Shown here one piece after another: positions 33,399-45,248 of a DNA stretch of 64,000 nt (position 1 is the stretch's first letter; every line of letters begins with the position of its first letter). Origin of the DNA: Blasia pusilla (lineage: Eukaryota > Marchantiophyta > Marchantiopsida > Blasiales); NCBI GenBank assembly GCA_050084515.1, contig CM114273.1, positions 14,074,001 through 14,138,000 of the forward strand. The letters are read 5' to 3'. The notes beneath the pieces were generated by a model. That model did no database searches and was not told the origin of the DNA. It saw only the letters and a list, made by a program, of their open reading frames with translations. Both the position numbers and the translations under genes were made by a program.

Positions 33399-33881
33399 AC
33401 ATGCTTGCCTTCAAGGCTTCCTCCGCAACGATAGTGTTTGAAGATTGGTGCACCAATCATACTCTTACGAAACATGAATAGAGCACATGGACAAGCAAAC
33501 GAGATAAGATTGGTGATTCTTGGATTTATGCAACATTGCTTAGATGCTGAAATTATCATAGGGAAGAATATTGGAGATTGAGTTTTTATTCCAAGCATCC
33601 CATTGATTGCATGAGATTCAGATTTGCCATTTGATTTACGTAGGTTTGAATTCCCTATTCGATCGGCTTTTGTTATGACTATGAATAAGTCCCAAGATCA
33701 AACTTTGCAAAAAATGGGCATTTACTTGCCTACTCCAGTATTTTCTCATGGCCAATTGTATGTAGCATTATCTAGAGTAGGGAAGAGAAGTTCTATCCAC
33801 ATTACAATTGGAAGCGATGAACATTCAAATAAGGAAGTTGACTATACACGGAATGTAGTGTATAAAGAAATACTTGGATGA
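33399..33881 (+). pseudogene. Helitron helicase C-terminal part
   Basis: Continuation of the gene cut at 23607. Frame-corrected reading includes the 'PIILLRNMNRAHGQANETR' block, FDLRRFEFPI, FVMTMNKSQDQTLQKMGIYLP and HGQLYVALSRV. These are the last helicase motifs (V and VI) of PIF1-like Helitron helicases. The final 85 codons (33624-33881) are open and end at a TGA, so this is the natural C-terminus. There are stops upstream near 33436 and 33580. Confidence 0.9.
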
Positions 33882-34354
33882 AATAAAAATTAAAAAAATC
33901 AGATCCATATTTATATATGATTCCTTCTTGCCTATTTGCATCTTTCGTATTCCCTGTTACATCCCGTGCATTGCGCGGACACCATACTGATCCATATTGG
34001 TGGACATGTCCCAACTTGTGTGTCCTTGGGATAGACTTGTCTGTTTTTGTGCAACCATGGTAAGAATGCATGTGCAATGCCCTAGTTATTGAAGACTAAG
34101 TTATAGTCAAGCTCATCAGACATACAAATTATTATATTTGGCACGATTATCTTACTTATGGTTAGCTAACCATAATTAGTAAAACTCGAGACTATGGTTA
34201 GAATTAGGATTATGTTTACTTGTACATACCCTTTACAATTGGGAAGGGGACCACATTCCACTCATTCTCTCATTATAAAATTTCATTCTCCATGGTGGTG
34301 TGGGTGTGTAAGAGCCGTATCCCATCAATTATGCTTGTTTAGTAGTTTTCTATA
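33882..34354. other. Helitron 3' flank and probable copia LTR
   Basis: The sequence 'atcccgtgcattgcgcgg' (33961-33978) and 'gtaagaatgcatgtgcaatgc' (about 34060-34080) resemble Helitron terminal hairpins, the second in reverse orientation without CTAG. 34087-34354 is likely the 5' LTR of the copia relic because a primer site follows at once; its left boundary is uncertain. A perfect palindrome TATGGTTAGCTAACCATA lies at about 34155. Confidence 0.4.
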
Positions 34355-37150
34355 TGATATCAGAGCGATAGGAAAACATCAGTTGAAATTCTTAGTGGTT
34401 GAGGAGAGAAGAGAGGCAAGAGAAGGTGAAATTTTAGTTTGGGATAAGGAAATTTCAGTCAGAGCTTAGTGGTAGAAGATTTCATGTAGAGTTGTGACCA
34501 TGACAAGACTTTGGAGGCAGTTTTAAGTGCTTTCTCAATCGATTCAGCAATCTAGATTTGCGTCGATCATAATGATGCCAAAGACTATTTTTTACTGTCT
34601 TGTAGAGCTCATCGAGAGCTTTTCAATGCATCCAAAATTATTTGATTATGAAATTATGAGCTCTTGTCATAGCAAATTTAGTGTAGGAAAAGAAAATTAG
34701 TGAAGAAAAGTTGTGCAATTTGCTCTCTACAACCAATTTTGACTAGTTTTTCTATACAATTGGTCAAATTTGGAAAATTTTATCTCAATTTATGTGTAGA
34801 AGTAGTCTATACTTCTATTGGAGTAGTGGAAAGCCTAAACTTTTTTTGAGTAAAAACGTTCTTCATGGAGTATTCCTAAGATAATAATCACAAGCGAGAA
34901 GTTAAATAAGTAGAATTATAATGTTTGGAGGCTTTGCATAAAGCAATTTCTCGTGGGTCAAGAACTATAAGAGCTTGTTACAGGTGATGAGGCCAAACCA
35001 GAAAGTGACTCAACAAACTTGAATGTTCACGCTTGGAACAAACACGCAAGGGAGGTAATCCACCACATTTCAATAATGATCGCCAATGATTGGTCATATT
35101 CAAGATGTTGATACTCTGGAAGAGGCTTGAGATGCATTGGAAAAGTTGTTCTAGACATCTACAAAATCCAAAAAGCTTCAATTGAAACAACAATTGAACA
35201 AAGTGAGGAAAGGATCATAAAATATCAATGACTATATTTTGAGTATCATACATATTTTTGATCAATTGAATAGCATTAGAGTCACTATAGAAGACGATGA
35301 TTCGATTTTTTTCACTCTTCAAGGCCTTCCAAAAGAATACAAGTCTTTTGAAACCTCTATCTCTATGAGACAGATATATCTAACCTTTCAAGAGTTAATC
35401 CCACTGTTAATTAGTAAGGAGATGCGCTTTGTCGTCAATGGTAACTCGTCTAATATGCAAGAGAGTGTGTTATTTATTGATAATGGATCAAAGAGAGGCA
35501 GAGATCTTGGTAGAAGCTTCGGTAGTCCTGGTGGATAACAAGCATATGGAGGAAGAGACACTCAAGATAAGTTCACTCAGTAACGTGTGAAACAATACCA
35601 AACACAATCACAAAGTGGTTATGGTGGAAATTGTTAGGGTTGAGGTCACCAGGAGAGGGTCCTTGGATCTTGCAATTACTATGGAATAAAATGTCATTTT
35701 GCAAAGTTTTACTTCAAGAAGAAGATAGATATGATAATGAGAGCCTTACAATAACAAAACAAAGTATGTGGACCAATAACATCAAATATAGTATAAAGAA
35801 CAATAACATTCACAAACTAAGAACCTCTTGGTTGTGACTAATCATATAGGAGCAATGGTCAATAAAGATTCTATAATAGATTGCTACATCGACTCTGATG
35901 CATCAAATCACGTGATCTCACAAGCTAAATAATTCAATAGTTTGAAGAGTATGAAAGAATTTGCAATAATGCTCACATGAGATAATACTCAACATTATAT
36001 CACGCATATCTATAAAGTTATAATAACATCATATGATCTTTATGCTCTTGAAAATATTCCTTATGTTCTTATTATTGCAAGAAATTTTATCTCTACAAAA
36101 TAGATTGTAGAATATGGTTATCAAATGAAGTTTGACACAGATGGTTGTTTCATTGAAATAATGGATGATTAGACTATAATAGCCAAAGGAACAAGATTGA
36201 GCAAAATGCTCAAATTAGATGTTTATATGCTAGAGATTCAAACAATAATGTATGGTCAAACTTGCCAAATCGTCAAAGATTACAAAATCTTTCATCATCT
36301 AATCTAGTAATAGGACTTCTTAAATTATCAAGTCACACTATGTGAAAGGTATGCTCTACTTGCTAATTTAGAAAACATGTTAGATTTCCATTCCTAAAGC
36401 AAGGTAGAAGAGCATCCAAAAGATTGGAGTTGATTCATAATGATGTGTGAACAACATATATCACAACATAACCTTATCAATTGTCACTATTTTGTTTCAT
36501 TTATTGATGACCTCTATAAGTATATATAGGTATACTTTTTGAAAGCTAAGTCATAAGTATTCTTAGTGTAACAATTCCAAACATTTAGAATTCTAGTAGA
36601 GAAGCAGACTAGAAAATAAATTATCCAATTGCATTGTGATGGAGGAGGGAAGTACCTTTCAACCGAGAATGATGACTACTTGCGTCAAAATGACATCCAA
36701 CGACAAGTGACTTGTCGTTACACTCCACATTAAAATGGTGTGGTTGAGCAGAAGAATCAACATATTGTTGAGGCCACACGTGTTATGTTGAATGAGAAGA
36801 ACATGTCTGAGGTATCTTGGGAAGAGGTTATAGTGTGCGTACTCTTCTTAATCAACCAAACTCCAACACCATGAGTTCATAATAAGACTCCATTCGAAGT
36901 CTTCACAGGTAATAAACTTAATTTTTCTTTCTTGAAAGTCTTTGGTTGTATTTGTTATGTTCATTTTCCTTTTGAAAGACATCAGAAATTATATCCTAAA
37001 TGTAAGAGATGCATTTTTATTGGTTATGTTCATGGAACTAAGAGATATAAATGTTATATCTCATCCTCTATGCAACTTATTATTAGTTGCGATGTTATTT
37101 TTTATGAGCTAAAGGTTTTGTATGCTCCATGTGAGCCTTTTCTACTCTAA
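34355..37150 (+). pseudogene. Decayed Ty1/copia element (gag to integrase)
   Basis: The primer site TGATATCAGAGC (34355-34366) is one base from the initiator-Met site. Gag of the UBN2 type follows; the stretch 35239-35538 has LQGLPKEYKSFETS. The zinc knuckle near 35670 has lost two Cys. A protease-like YIDSDASNHVI near 35880 has DSDA where DSGA is expected. The integrase core near 36640-36780 keeps HCDGGGKYLS and NGVVEQKNQHIVEATR. The integrase C-terminal domain at 36932-37150 reads KVFGCICYVHFPFER and KCIFIGYVHGTKRYKCY. There are more than ten stops. RT and RNase H are not found downstream, so the element is truncated. Confidence 0.85.
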
Positions 37151-38689
37151 ACTTATTTGTTGAGGGGAAAAATATGACTATAAACCAACAAACATTACCT
37201 ACAAATTCTCCAAGTACTATATGTTCTAGTATAGTCTTTCTATACTTAACAAATTCTTTTTCTTAGATGATCTAAACTATTAAGATCTTGCAAGAATTTC
37301 TCCAATTAATAAAAAATCTCTTATTAATTTGTAGTTATATATGCTATATAAATTTCCCTTAGAAAATAATTTAACATATTCCTATTCTATCCATATAAAC
37401 TCTCATTATGCTTAAGAAGATTGAATTAAGAAAAAAAAGTACCTTAAACTTACAATCTACTTTATTGTTTCATTTTTCTTTTTTTGCATTTCAAACGTTG
37501 TGCAACCTCACATTTGTTATTTCCAACTATGAGAAATTCTACATGTGCAAGATTCAAATTTAAATTACAAAATTTTCATGACCGCTTTGTTAGTTTTTAA
37601 TTACACATCATTTTCCAAACATATACATTGAACAAACAGCAAGTAGAACAAATCATGTGTAAAATTTTAGATCATTTTTTCATAACGAGTAAAAAAAATT
37701 CAAAATATACGTAATGCATAAAAATACTTCTTTGGATTATAAGAATAATATATAATCATGAAAAAATCTCCCAAATATTCTTAAAACTTAAAACTTTTCT
37801 TCCACATTTTCTTACAATGGGTGTGGAATTCCATTTTTATTAAAAAAATACACATTATCTTATTCCATTCAAATTGGTCTTGATTTTTGTTTTGAAAAAA
37901 TCACGATGGTTATGTATTTAGAAAGAAAAAATTAAAAAAATCCCTAGTTTTAGTTAAGTGCTATATGTATTTATTTCAATAAAATTTCATGGAAATACTT
38001 TTTCCCATTGGATGGCCAAAAATGTTTTCACTATTCAAAAAAATATTTTTAGATTATTGAATAAATTAGACATTCTCATGAATTCTCTGTTGTTATTGAA
38101 AAAAATTTATTATTTCAAATGTCTTTATTTTTTATTCTTGATATGGAGCTTCATCTTCTAAAAACGAATCCTTTTTGATATGTGGAAGCCCTTGCTTATT
38201 TTCAAAAATAATTATTGTAGATATGAATTTTAAATTGAGGAAATGTCCACCAAGATTCACACTTATAGTTGAACTTTCTCCAATAATTTTTTGCAAGACA
38301 AATCTTTTCAAGAAAAACTTGGAGTAATCCATGATTAACCATTTGGATGGATTTTAAACTTTAAACTATGCAGAAAAAATGGGAAAAAAATAGATTTGCA
38401 TTATTTGGCATGCCTTGATCTTCCTAAATATCCTCCAATAGTAATTAAATTTGTTTCTTTCTAGATGTTGGGCTCCATTTTACCAAAAAAAATCCCCCAA
38501 ACTCTTAATTCATCTACATAAGTCCTTGTTTTCAAAAAAGTAATAGTACAAGATTTAGTTTTCAAAAGGATAAATGCACAAAAAAATATGTTGTATATAT
38601 ACTATTTGTTTAAGATGTAATACAACGTAGGCTAGTGGGATGGTAAGAAGCTTCACTTAGGGTTAGTGGTAGAATTTTGAATCTTGGCC

Positions 38690-38920
38690 TCAACAAGTTT
38701 TGGAGGATGGAGCATAGATAAAGAGAATATGGATGAGGTGTGCATGGATGGAGGGTCGGAAAATAGAGGAATGGATGGAAGATGGTCAAGGGATATATGG
38801 AAGGTAGATAAACTAACAAAGAATGGACAAGAAATGAAGAGAGGATAGATGGATGGATGGAGGGTTTACAAAGGAATGGATAGATGAATGATCAATAGAG
38901 GAAGGAAGGAGTTTTTTTTA
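38690..38920. repeat. GGAT-rich minisatellite-like region
   Basis: Irregular runs of GGATGGA, GGAGGATGG and GATAGATGGATGGATGG. Similar purine-rich tracts occur at 60340-60430 and, on the opposite strand, at 50155-50290. Confidence 0.65.
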
Positions 38921-39350
38921 TTCAATGGATGAGATACAATGGTTTGTCACATTTACCACATCAACAAAGTGATATGGAAATCATAATAATCTAACTATGT
39001 TATCCCTTCCATGTCAACCAACCAAGCCCGTTATTGGAAGACAAGACTTAGATTGTGTGTCTCTATAATAATAATAGGGATATATTGAGTTGCCAAGGCC
39101 AAGTTGGGAATTTTTGGGATGCTCATGTCATAATTATTGAGGACGAGACTTGGATGAAGCATAACTCCGAGTCAATTTAAGAACACTAATATTTAAGGTT
39201 CTTAAAAAAAATAGAGGGCTCTATTGCTATGGGTCGTGTTGTGTGGCTTGTTGGGATTATCTAGTCAATTTGATTGGGTTTTTTACATCACAAGTAAAAA
39301 AATTTGGACTTGAATTGAAGATAGATGAAGGAGAATGAGAATAAAATTAT

Positions 39351-39377
39351 ACTAGTAAGATGCCCGTGCTATGCACA
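39351..39377 (-). mobile_element. Helitron 3' terminus relic
   Basis: On the minus strand: hairpin GTGC-ATA-GCAC, GGGCATCTTA, CTAG, then T. Base order and spacing agree with the relic at 5539-5565. Confidence 0.6.
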
Positions 39378-40662
39378 GGTGAACATCATAGTTAATTTAT
39401 GTTTTGTTATGTTAATTTAGTTCTTTGTTACACGTGTCATGAGGGAAAGAGGCCAAAATGTATATGTGTAATCATAGGAGGAAGGGGTCCTGAAACCCCA
39501 TACTCTTTTAATTATATAGATTTGAAAATAATATTTTTGATATGTATGCAAGGGCAATAATTTTTAATGCATGGCATGAAAAGCTTCCCAATCTATAATT
39601 TTGTTGCATTCCTACCATAACTAGTTGTAGCAATATTGGCTTAGGCAACATTAGGGCATAATGACGGATTATTGGGATGGTAAGAGCATAGATTTGTTGC
39701 GCCTAATATTTGATATGATAGCGATTGATAAGAGCCAAACACATTCTCATAAGCCATAATAGTTGACAATGCCCTACCTTCATCAAGATCCACCATATAA
39801 TGGGAACAAAGCTAATTTTTCTCTAGATTCTCTAACCAAACTATCTTTGGGCAACCACGTCACTACCCTAGAGCATGTCACGTTAGGATTCCAACCATTA
39901 TGCTTATGATCTACATAAATTCAATTTCAAAAATATATGGAGGGGTAAGAAAAATTGGGTTGGCATGCATGCCCTCAAAGGATTATTGGCACAGATGTCC
40001 AATATTTATTATGGCACTTGGTGGCAATAAGAGATGTCCTCCATAAAATATTACTAACTCATTTTTGGGGGATTACATTGATGCATTCTATTATTTTTGT
40101 TAGATCTAAAATTATAGTTACGTATTATTGGCAAGTATAAACTATTTGAAGGTTTCGGCTCAAACATGGCATTTATTCAAAATACGGTAATTGTGGTAAA
40201 TTTACTAAGAAATTAATGCTCAATTTGGAAGCATGTCATGATAGATTAATATCTTGTTAATTTTTTAGTGCTCTCTTTTTTTAGAAAGATATCCTTATTG
40301 ATAAGTTTCATTACATCTCGTTGGATTAGAATATTATAAATGGTTTTTCCAAGGTTGGGGCATAACTTCATAAGTAGTCATGAGAGGTTATATGAGTTTG
40401 GTTCTTTGCTAGATTAAGTGTAGGCACGAACATTATCTTTTATTTAGAGTATGGAGAGGAGGGATTAAAGATTCAGTAGCATAAAAAGGCTCATTAGGCA
40501 TGAGATTCAACTGTTGAATGAAGGAGATAACACCATAGAGTTGGAAAATTATTTTATGATGCACATGAGTGAAGGTCAAAAGGAGGGAGTGGAGTTTTTT
40601 AGGGGAATCTACGTTCAATTGCTGATGTATCCTCATTCAAATGTGTACGAGGAGGGAAAGAA

Positions 40663-41030
40663 TGTTAGATAAAAACATTTTAGATAAAGGTATCAGGCTC
40701 AAACTAAATGTATGTTAAAGGAACTATCTAATGATGCTACTCTTAGTGGTCCTTCATCTAATTAAGACACTTGGCCATTTTTTTTAAAGAGCCACTTGGC
40801 ATTGTATCTCACGTCCTACCTTTAGTGATTCCCCACCTAGTCACTTGGCCACTTGGCTAAAAGAGACGCTGTAACACTAGTAGGCTATCTTGTCTCTAGC
40901 CACTATCCACACTAGTATATAGTCTGGGGCTTGGATGAGCATAGTCTACTAAATTCACCACAAAGCTTATATGCAACTTTGCTATCGTATCATTGCCATT
41001 GTGTCATACATTTCTCATATATTTCTAACA
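40663..41030. mobile_element. Candidate solo LTR
   Basis: A 368-bp block starting TGTTAGA and ending TCTAACA, a 7-bp perfect terminal inverted repeat with TG/CA ends. Flanks AAGAA and ACGAA differ by one base, consistent with an old 5-bp target duplication. It has TATA-like 'tagtatatagt' inside. No partner LTR or coding domain lies nearby. Confidence 0.65.
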
Positions 41031-41461
41031 ACGAATGTGGTGGGATATGCTATAGGAGGAGGAGAAAATCTCTTGGTTGAGAGACTTGCAAGATTTGATA
41101 GTTACTCCTCTTGATCTAGAAGTGCATTATGCAACTCTTGAGGAGGGCATTGATTGAGTTATTTGGATGTTACTAGAGTCTCAAAGAGTATTAGAAATGA
41201 TTCCATTCTTATTGTACAATCATATGAAGATGTCTCCATGAAGGATAAACTAAGAGATATGAAACTTCTAGGTGATGAAAGTTTTGTAAATGCGGAGTTT
41301 CAAACATTCATATAATTGGACATGAACTAAGTCATGCGATGAGGAAGTAATGGATGATAGAGAGATAGGAAGTTCCTTCATCTAAGAAGATGGTACATTT
41401 TTTATCCTTTGAGGGAAAATTTTATATGGTTATTATATTACTGCGTCAATTTGTTGCAAAC

Positions 41462-41566
41462 CCCTACTTATAAATCTCTTAAGATTTTCTATTGGGATCC
41501 CCAAAATGGGTCTATTATAATAGATCCATTTGGGGATTTAAAATACCTATGATTCCTTATAAGTAG
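41462..41566. mobile_element. MITE-like 105-bp element
   Basis: Flanked by exact CAAAC direct repeats (41457-41461 and 41567-41571). Terminal inverted repeats CTACTTATAA/TTATAAGTAG lie two bases inside the left edge. The centre holds a second inverted repeat (ATCCCCAAA...TTTGGGGAT). Almost the whole element can fold on itself. No transposase. Confidence 0.65.
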
Positions 41567-41571
41567 CAAAC

Positions 41572-43403
41572 AAAGACTTTCAGCCCATAGCGTCATCTCA
41601 ATTATGTTGGGGCACCCACAAAAAACCAATCACTCAAAGCATTGAATTATACCAATTATATCAATAGCTACATTTTGAATTCTCTTATTCTCGTCTCAAG
41701 CAACTTCCTTCCCCCCCCCCACCCCAAACATATCACACTAGTTGACATAATTAAAATTTGCGATGGAGAGTCTAGAAAAGGAAACAAGGAAGTCTCTTAT
41801 AGTCCTCTCCTGCATTAAGAGGCCATGACAAGGCCATAAGTGACTACATGAAACACGGTTTTCCAATAAATTTCCACTCACTCACTCCTAGTGGAAAAGC
41901 CTAATTTAATCGCCCCTCTAAACGTGGTCGTTCCTCTCATTTTTCCATCAACGGACATTGTGGTTAGGTAGTCATTTTGTGGTCCTCCCATGCACGAAAG
42001 GCCTCCAAGCATCAATTGATAGAAAGTGTTGGGATTATTATTATTCACCAACCTATGAAAATCAAGGTATTGAAGGCTTGCTTTTGCACGACGTAAGATC
42101 ATCACTTACGTTAATTTCCATTATTGTGTTACCTTCCTTTCTACCAACACCCGACTAGGTTTACTTACTTCAATTTCCCTTACCTCTAAACACTTACCCT
42201 ATATACGCACAAGTACGCGCCTTTTGGAGTTAGTCTGATGGTCCAGTCTTCTAAACCGGTTTACAGAAATATACATGGTATAACTGACAAACCCCATGAA
42301 TCCTTGTGACTTGTGTCCGTTGGTTCCACTACTCGAATCCCGTACCCGTCTTCACCTACGCGGTAAGTCTTTACTCGGAGGTCTGAGTAGGTTGGACTGT
42401 AGTTTGCAGACTGGTACGAACTACATTGGAAGCTGTGCCGCGGTATCTCATCACGGAGCTCCCGAGCTACCACAGTAAAATTCGTGGTGATGCTCGAGAT
42501 CAAACGTAACTACGTCGTGATCACCACGGTCACTTACGATTGGCTGCATGCTTGCGTGGCCTTCCAATTAGTCTTTGCTATTAAGAGAGGTTGATCGAGA
42601 CATGAACATGAACTCGGACGGGCTGGGTTTGGCCCGCGATTCTCTGGTAGGTGGCCCGGGACTCGTGATATCATTCCCTCCATGGCCCCACGGGGGAAGA
42701 GCGCGGGTGATTCTTCTCTCAGCAAGGGTTCCCATTTCTCACGGGGGACCCCGTACCCGTACCCCGTTAGGTGTGTTCCCGCGGTAGATGCAGCACGATC
42801 AACTACGGTTTCACCCACCATGGTGAGTGACATCCGGAATGCGGCAACCGGCTTTGCACCACGTCAGGGCGTCTCGATTGTGGGGCCGAGGCCGGCGGTG
42901 GGGCTGGGCCAAAGTCGATTAGCTGACTTTTTGTTGTAATAATTAGTTGTTGTAATTAGGAACGGAATACCTCTAGGGGTGTTTCAACACAAGATTTTAA
43001 TTCATGGAGAGAGAACGCGTGACATTAATTTAGAACTAGTTTGGCTCCTCATAATTTAGATTCAAGAATTAACTTTGAATAAAAGCGACACAAAGTGGAG
43101 TGGAGTAGCACCTCTCAAGATTAGGGTCCAAAGCCTAGCTAAGTTCACATGGCATGGTTGAGGTGAGATATTAGGATATAGAGCAAGGAGAGAGCCCCAA
43201 ATTGATTTGGGGCCATGTAGCCTCTTAGGAGTGAAATTTTTCCATATCCAAGGGAAAATTTGGAAGGCCCTTATATCTAGTTTATAGGAAAGGACATCCA
43301 ATGCCACAATTTCCTTTACCAGAGTTTACTATGTGCTGGCATGAGAGATGGATGTCTATATTGTTGTGTCTATTGGGTCAAAGCATTTAGAGCAAAGAGA
43401 GAA
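41572..43403. other. Gene-free stretch with a GC-richer patch
   Basis: 42230-42950 is clearly GC-richer than its surroundings and has open frames on both strands, but none shows a recognisable motif. It could be a leader or gene fragment carried by a mobile element. Confidence 0.4.
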
Positions 43404-43408
43404 AAGCT

Positions 43409-43827
43409 TGTTGGATTCCTAACATCCACTTCTTTCATCATCATTAATTTGATCGGCCCCCTTGTATGAAGAGAAGTCTAGATTGATGTTCCCATTTTGA
43501 CGTCAAATCAGTCATAGTAATATGACGTAGGTGGTTTGTGGAGTAGCGTTACTAAGATCATCTAACCTTATATTGCATCAAGGTGTGGGGCACCCTAATG
43601 CCCCGCAAAACATTTCTATAAATAAGAATGAAGAAAAATAGGTTTAAAACCCATATTTTTCCAAGAAGTGAAATAGTTGGGAGCCGCAACGGTAGCGCAT
43701 TCTTGTACGTCTAGTTATCTCCATGTTCAAGTTCCATCGAAGCTCTTCTATGAGCGCACGGACTCACTAGGTTACTTTGTATCTCCAAGATTTGAAACTT
43801 ATTTCAGTGATTTCGTAACATTTAGTT
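43409..43827 (+). mobile_element. Solo copia LTR, interrupted near its end
   Basis: Same LTR family as 43828-44243 and 48409-48846, starting TGTTGGATTCCTAACATCC. Its last bases resume after the nested element: 48852-48859 completes TTTTCTCACA. The reassembled LTR is flanked by AAGCT at 43404-43408 and 48860-48864, so this is a solo LTR with an exact target duplication. Confidence 0.88.
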
Positions 43828-44243
43828 AGTTAGATTCTCAACATCCACTTTTCTGAGCACCATTAATTTGATTGGTCCCCTTTGTATGAGGAGAAGCATA
43901 GATTGATGGTTGTGACTTAGATGTCAAAGGGGTCATAGTAATATCAGTAGGTGGTTTACGGAGTAGCATTACTAGGATTATCTAACCCTATATTGCATTA
44001 GGGTGCGGAGCAGTGATGAAATATTTTTCTATTAATAGAAACGAAGAAAAATAGGTAAAACCCTAGTTTCTCGAGTAGTGAAATAGTCAGGAGCCGCATC
44101 GGTAGCGCATTCTCGTATGTCGAGTTATCTCCATGTTCAGTTTCCATCGAAGCTTTTTGTGAGCGTACAAACGGACTAGGCCACTTTGTATCTCTAAGTT
44201 TTGTAAAGATTTCACTGATTTTGTCATTTTCTGTTTTCTCACA
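43828..44243 (+). repeat. 5' LTR of copia element
   Basis: Ends TTTTCTCACA directly before the primer site. The terminal TG is mutated to AG. The internal segment 44091-44160 has tRNA-like features (see findings). Confidence 0.92.
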
Positions 44244-44255
44244 TGGTGTCAGAGC
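44244..44255 (+). promoter_or_regulatory. Primer binding site for initiator Met-tRNA
   Basis: TGGTGTCAGAGC, one base from TGGTATCAGAGC, the usual plant copia primer site. It abuts the 5' LTR. Confidence 0.9.
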
Positions 44256-44315
44256 AGTAGGTTTTCCAGTATTTTGTATCTGACGATCTAGTGTGTTTGC
44301 ACAAAATCTTGAGAG

Positions 44316-45248
44316 ATGGCTACTTCTTCGTCAGTTTGTGCTCGCCCTCCTCTGCTGGGTGAAGGGAAGTTAGATGGGTCTAACTATACATTGTGGAAGT
44401 TCAAAATGAGAATTTTCCTTGAATCATTTGAGATCTGGGAGACGGCCACAGTGATCGATTCGAATCCACAAGCTACTTTGAGTTCTGCATGTTCATCTTC
44501 ATCTGGGGATATCGATCCTATTGTTATACTGGCATGGAAAAGTAGAAACGCTGATGCTCTATATGCAATTGTCACGAATGTAAGTGATTCTGTCATGAAT
44601 CTCATTCAACATACAACTACTTTTGCTGAGGCGTGGAACAATCTAAAGAATCAGTATGAAACGAGGAATGAGACTTGGATTCAGAATCTAGAGAATCACC
44701 TTACGTCCGAGAAATTTTCAAAAGGAGAAAGCGCGGAGCAATTTTTTACAAGGATCAAGAATTTTCAAGATCAGATGGCGTTTGTAGGAATTTCAAAGTC
44801 TGGTGAAGATTTGGCACGTCCATGCATAAGGATTTTTCCTCCAAGGTATGACAATTTGGTCAGTGCATTGAATACTCAAGTAAGACCCACGCCGCTTACT
44901 TTTGAACAATTTAGTGCAATGTTGGTAGAAGAGGAAATGTGCTTCAAAGCAAGAGGGGGAAGTGATGCAACATTTACTGCCAACGTACAGAGAGGTAGAA
45001 ATCAGGATTACAGTTCAAATGTCAAGAAGAAATTTCCAAGGAAAGCCTTCAAATGCTTTTATTGTGGTAAGCTAGATCATCTTATCAAAGATTGTAGAAA
45101 GAGGAGTCAGGATGAGAAGAACAGTTTCTTAAGACCTAAGAAGGAGTCTGGAAATTTTGTAGAACTAGGAGAACATGAAGTAGATGCTTGGGTAGCAATC
45201 GAAGAGTTTTGCACACATTCCACTAAGTCAAAGAGTGAAGATGCATAG
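44316..45248 (+). CDS. Copia Gag
   Basis: 310 codons, open from ATG. The N-terminus has the LDGSNYTLWKFKMRIFLE block (UBN2/DUF4219-type). The centre has AEAWNNLKNQYE and KFSKGESAEQFFTRIKNFQD. The CCHC zinc knuckle CFYCGKLDHLIKDC near 250-263 is canonical Cx2Cx4Hx4C. The TAG that ends it (45246-45248) sits directly before VLDSGAS of protease, where related elements have Trp. The stop is therefore probably a TGG to TAG change rather than a natural gag end. Confidence 0.92.
   Translation: MATSSSVCARPPLLGEGKLDGSNYTLWKFKMRIFLESFEIWETATVIDSNPQATLSSACSSSSGDIDPIVILAWKSRNADALYAIVTNVSDSVMNLIQHTTTFAEAWNNLKNQYETRNETWIQNLENHLTSEKFSKGESAEQFFTRIKNFQDQMAFVGISKSGEDLARPCIRIFPPRYDNLVSALNTQVRPTPLTFEQFSAMLVEEEMCFKARGGSDATFTANVQRGRNQDYSSNVKKKFPRKAFKCFYCGKLDHLIKDCRKRSQDEKNSFLRPKKESGNFVELGEHEVDAWVAIEEFCTHSTKSKSEDA

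Larger units (their letters stand above)
23603..33403 (-). mobile_element. Ty3/gypsy element encoding a DNA methyltransferase, inserted in Helitron helicase
   Basis: The insert spans 23608-33398, flanked by ACATG at 23603-23607 and 33399-33403. Removing the insert and one ACATG restores an uninterrupted helicase reading 'KFLNTCLPSRLPP' across the join. On the minus strand the element reads leader, gag, zinc knuckle, aspartic protease, cytosine-5 methyltransferase, RT, RNase H, integrase, PHD finger, polypurine tract, LTR. Both terminal blocks share about 367 bp with around ten differences, so insertion is not ancient. RT is open for 421 codons; other domains carry stops and frameshifts. The integrase core is replaced by an inverted duplication. 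The right LTR is partial and the left has extra sequence (see LTR entries). Confidence 0.9.
37151..40662. other. AT-rich gene-free stretch
   Basis: Very AT-rich up to about 38600. It contains the GGAT-rich minisatellite and a Helitron 3' end relic. A faint open character on the plus strand at 39930-40650 matches no family I know. No gene supported. Confidence 0.5.
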
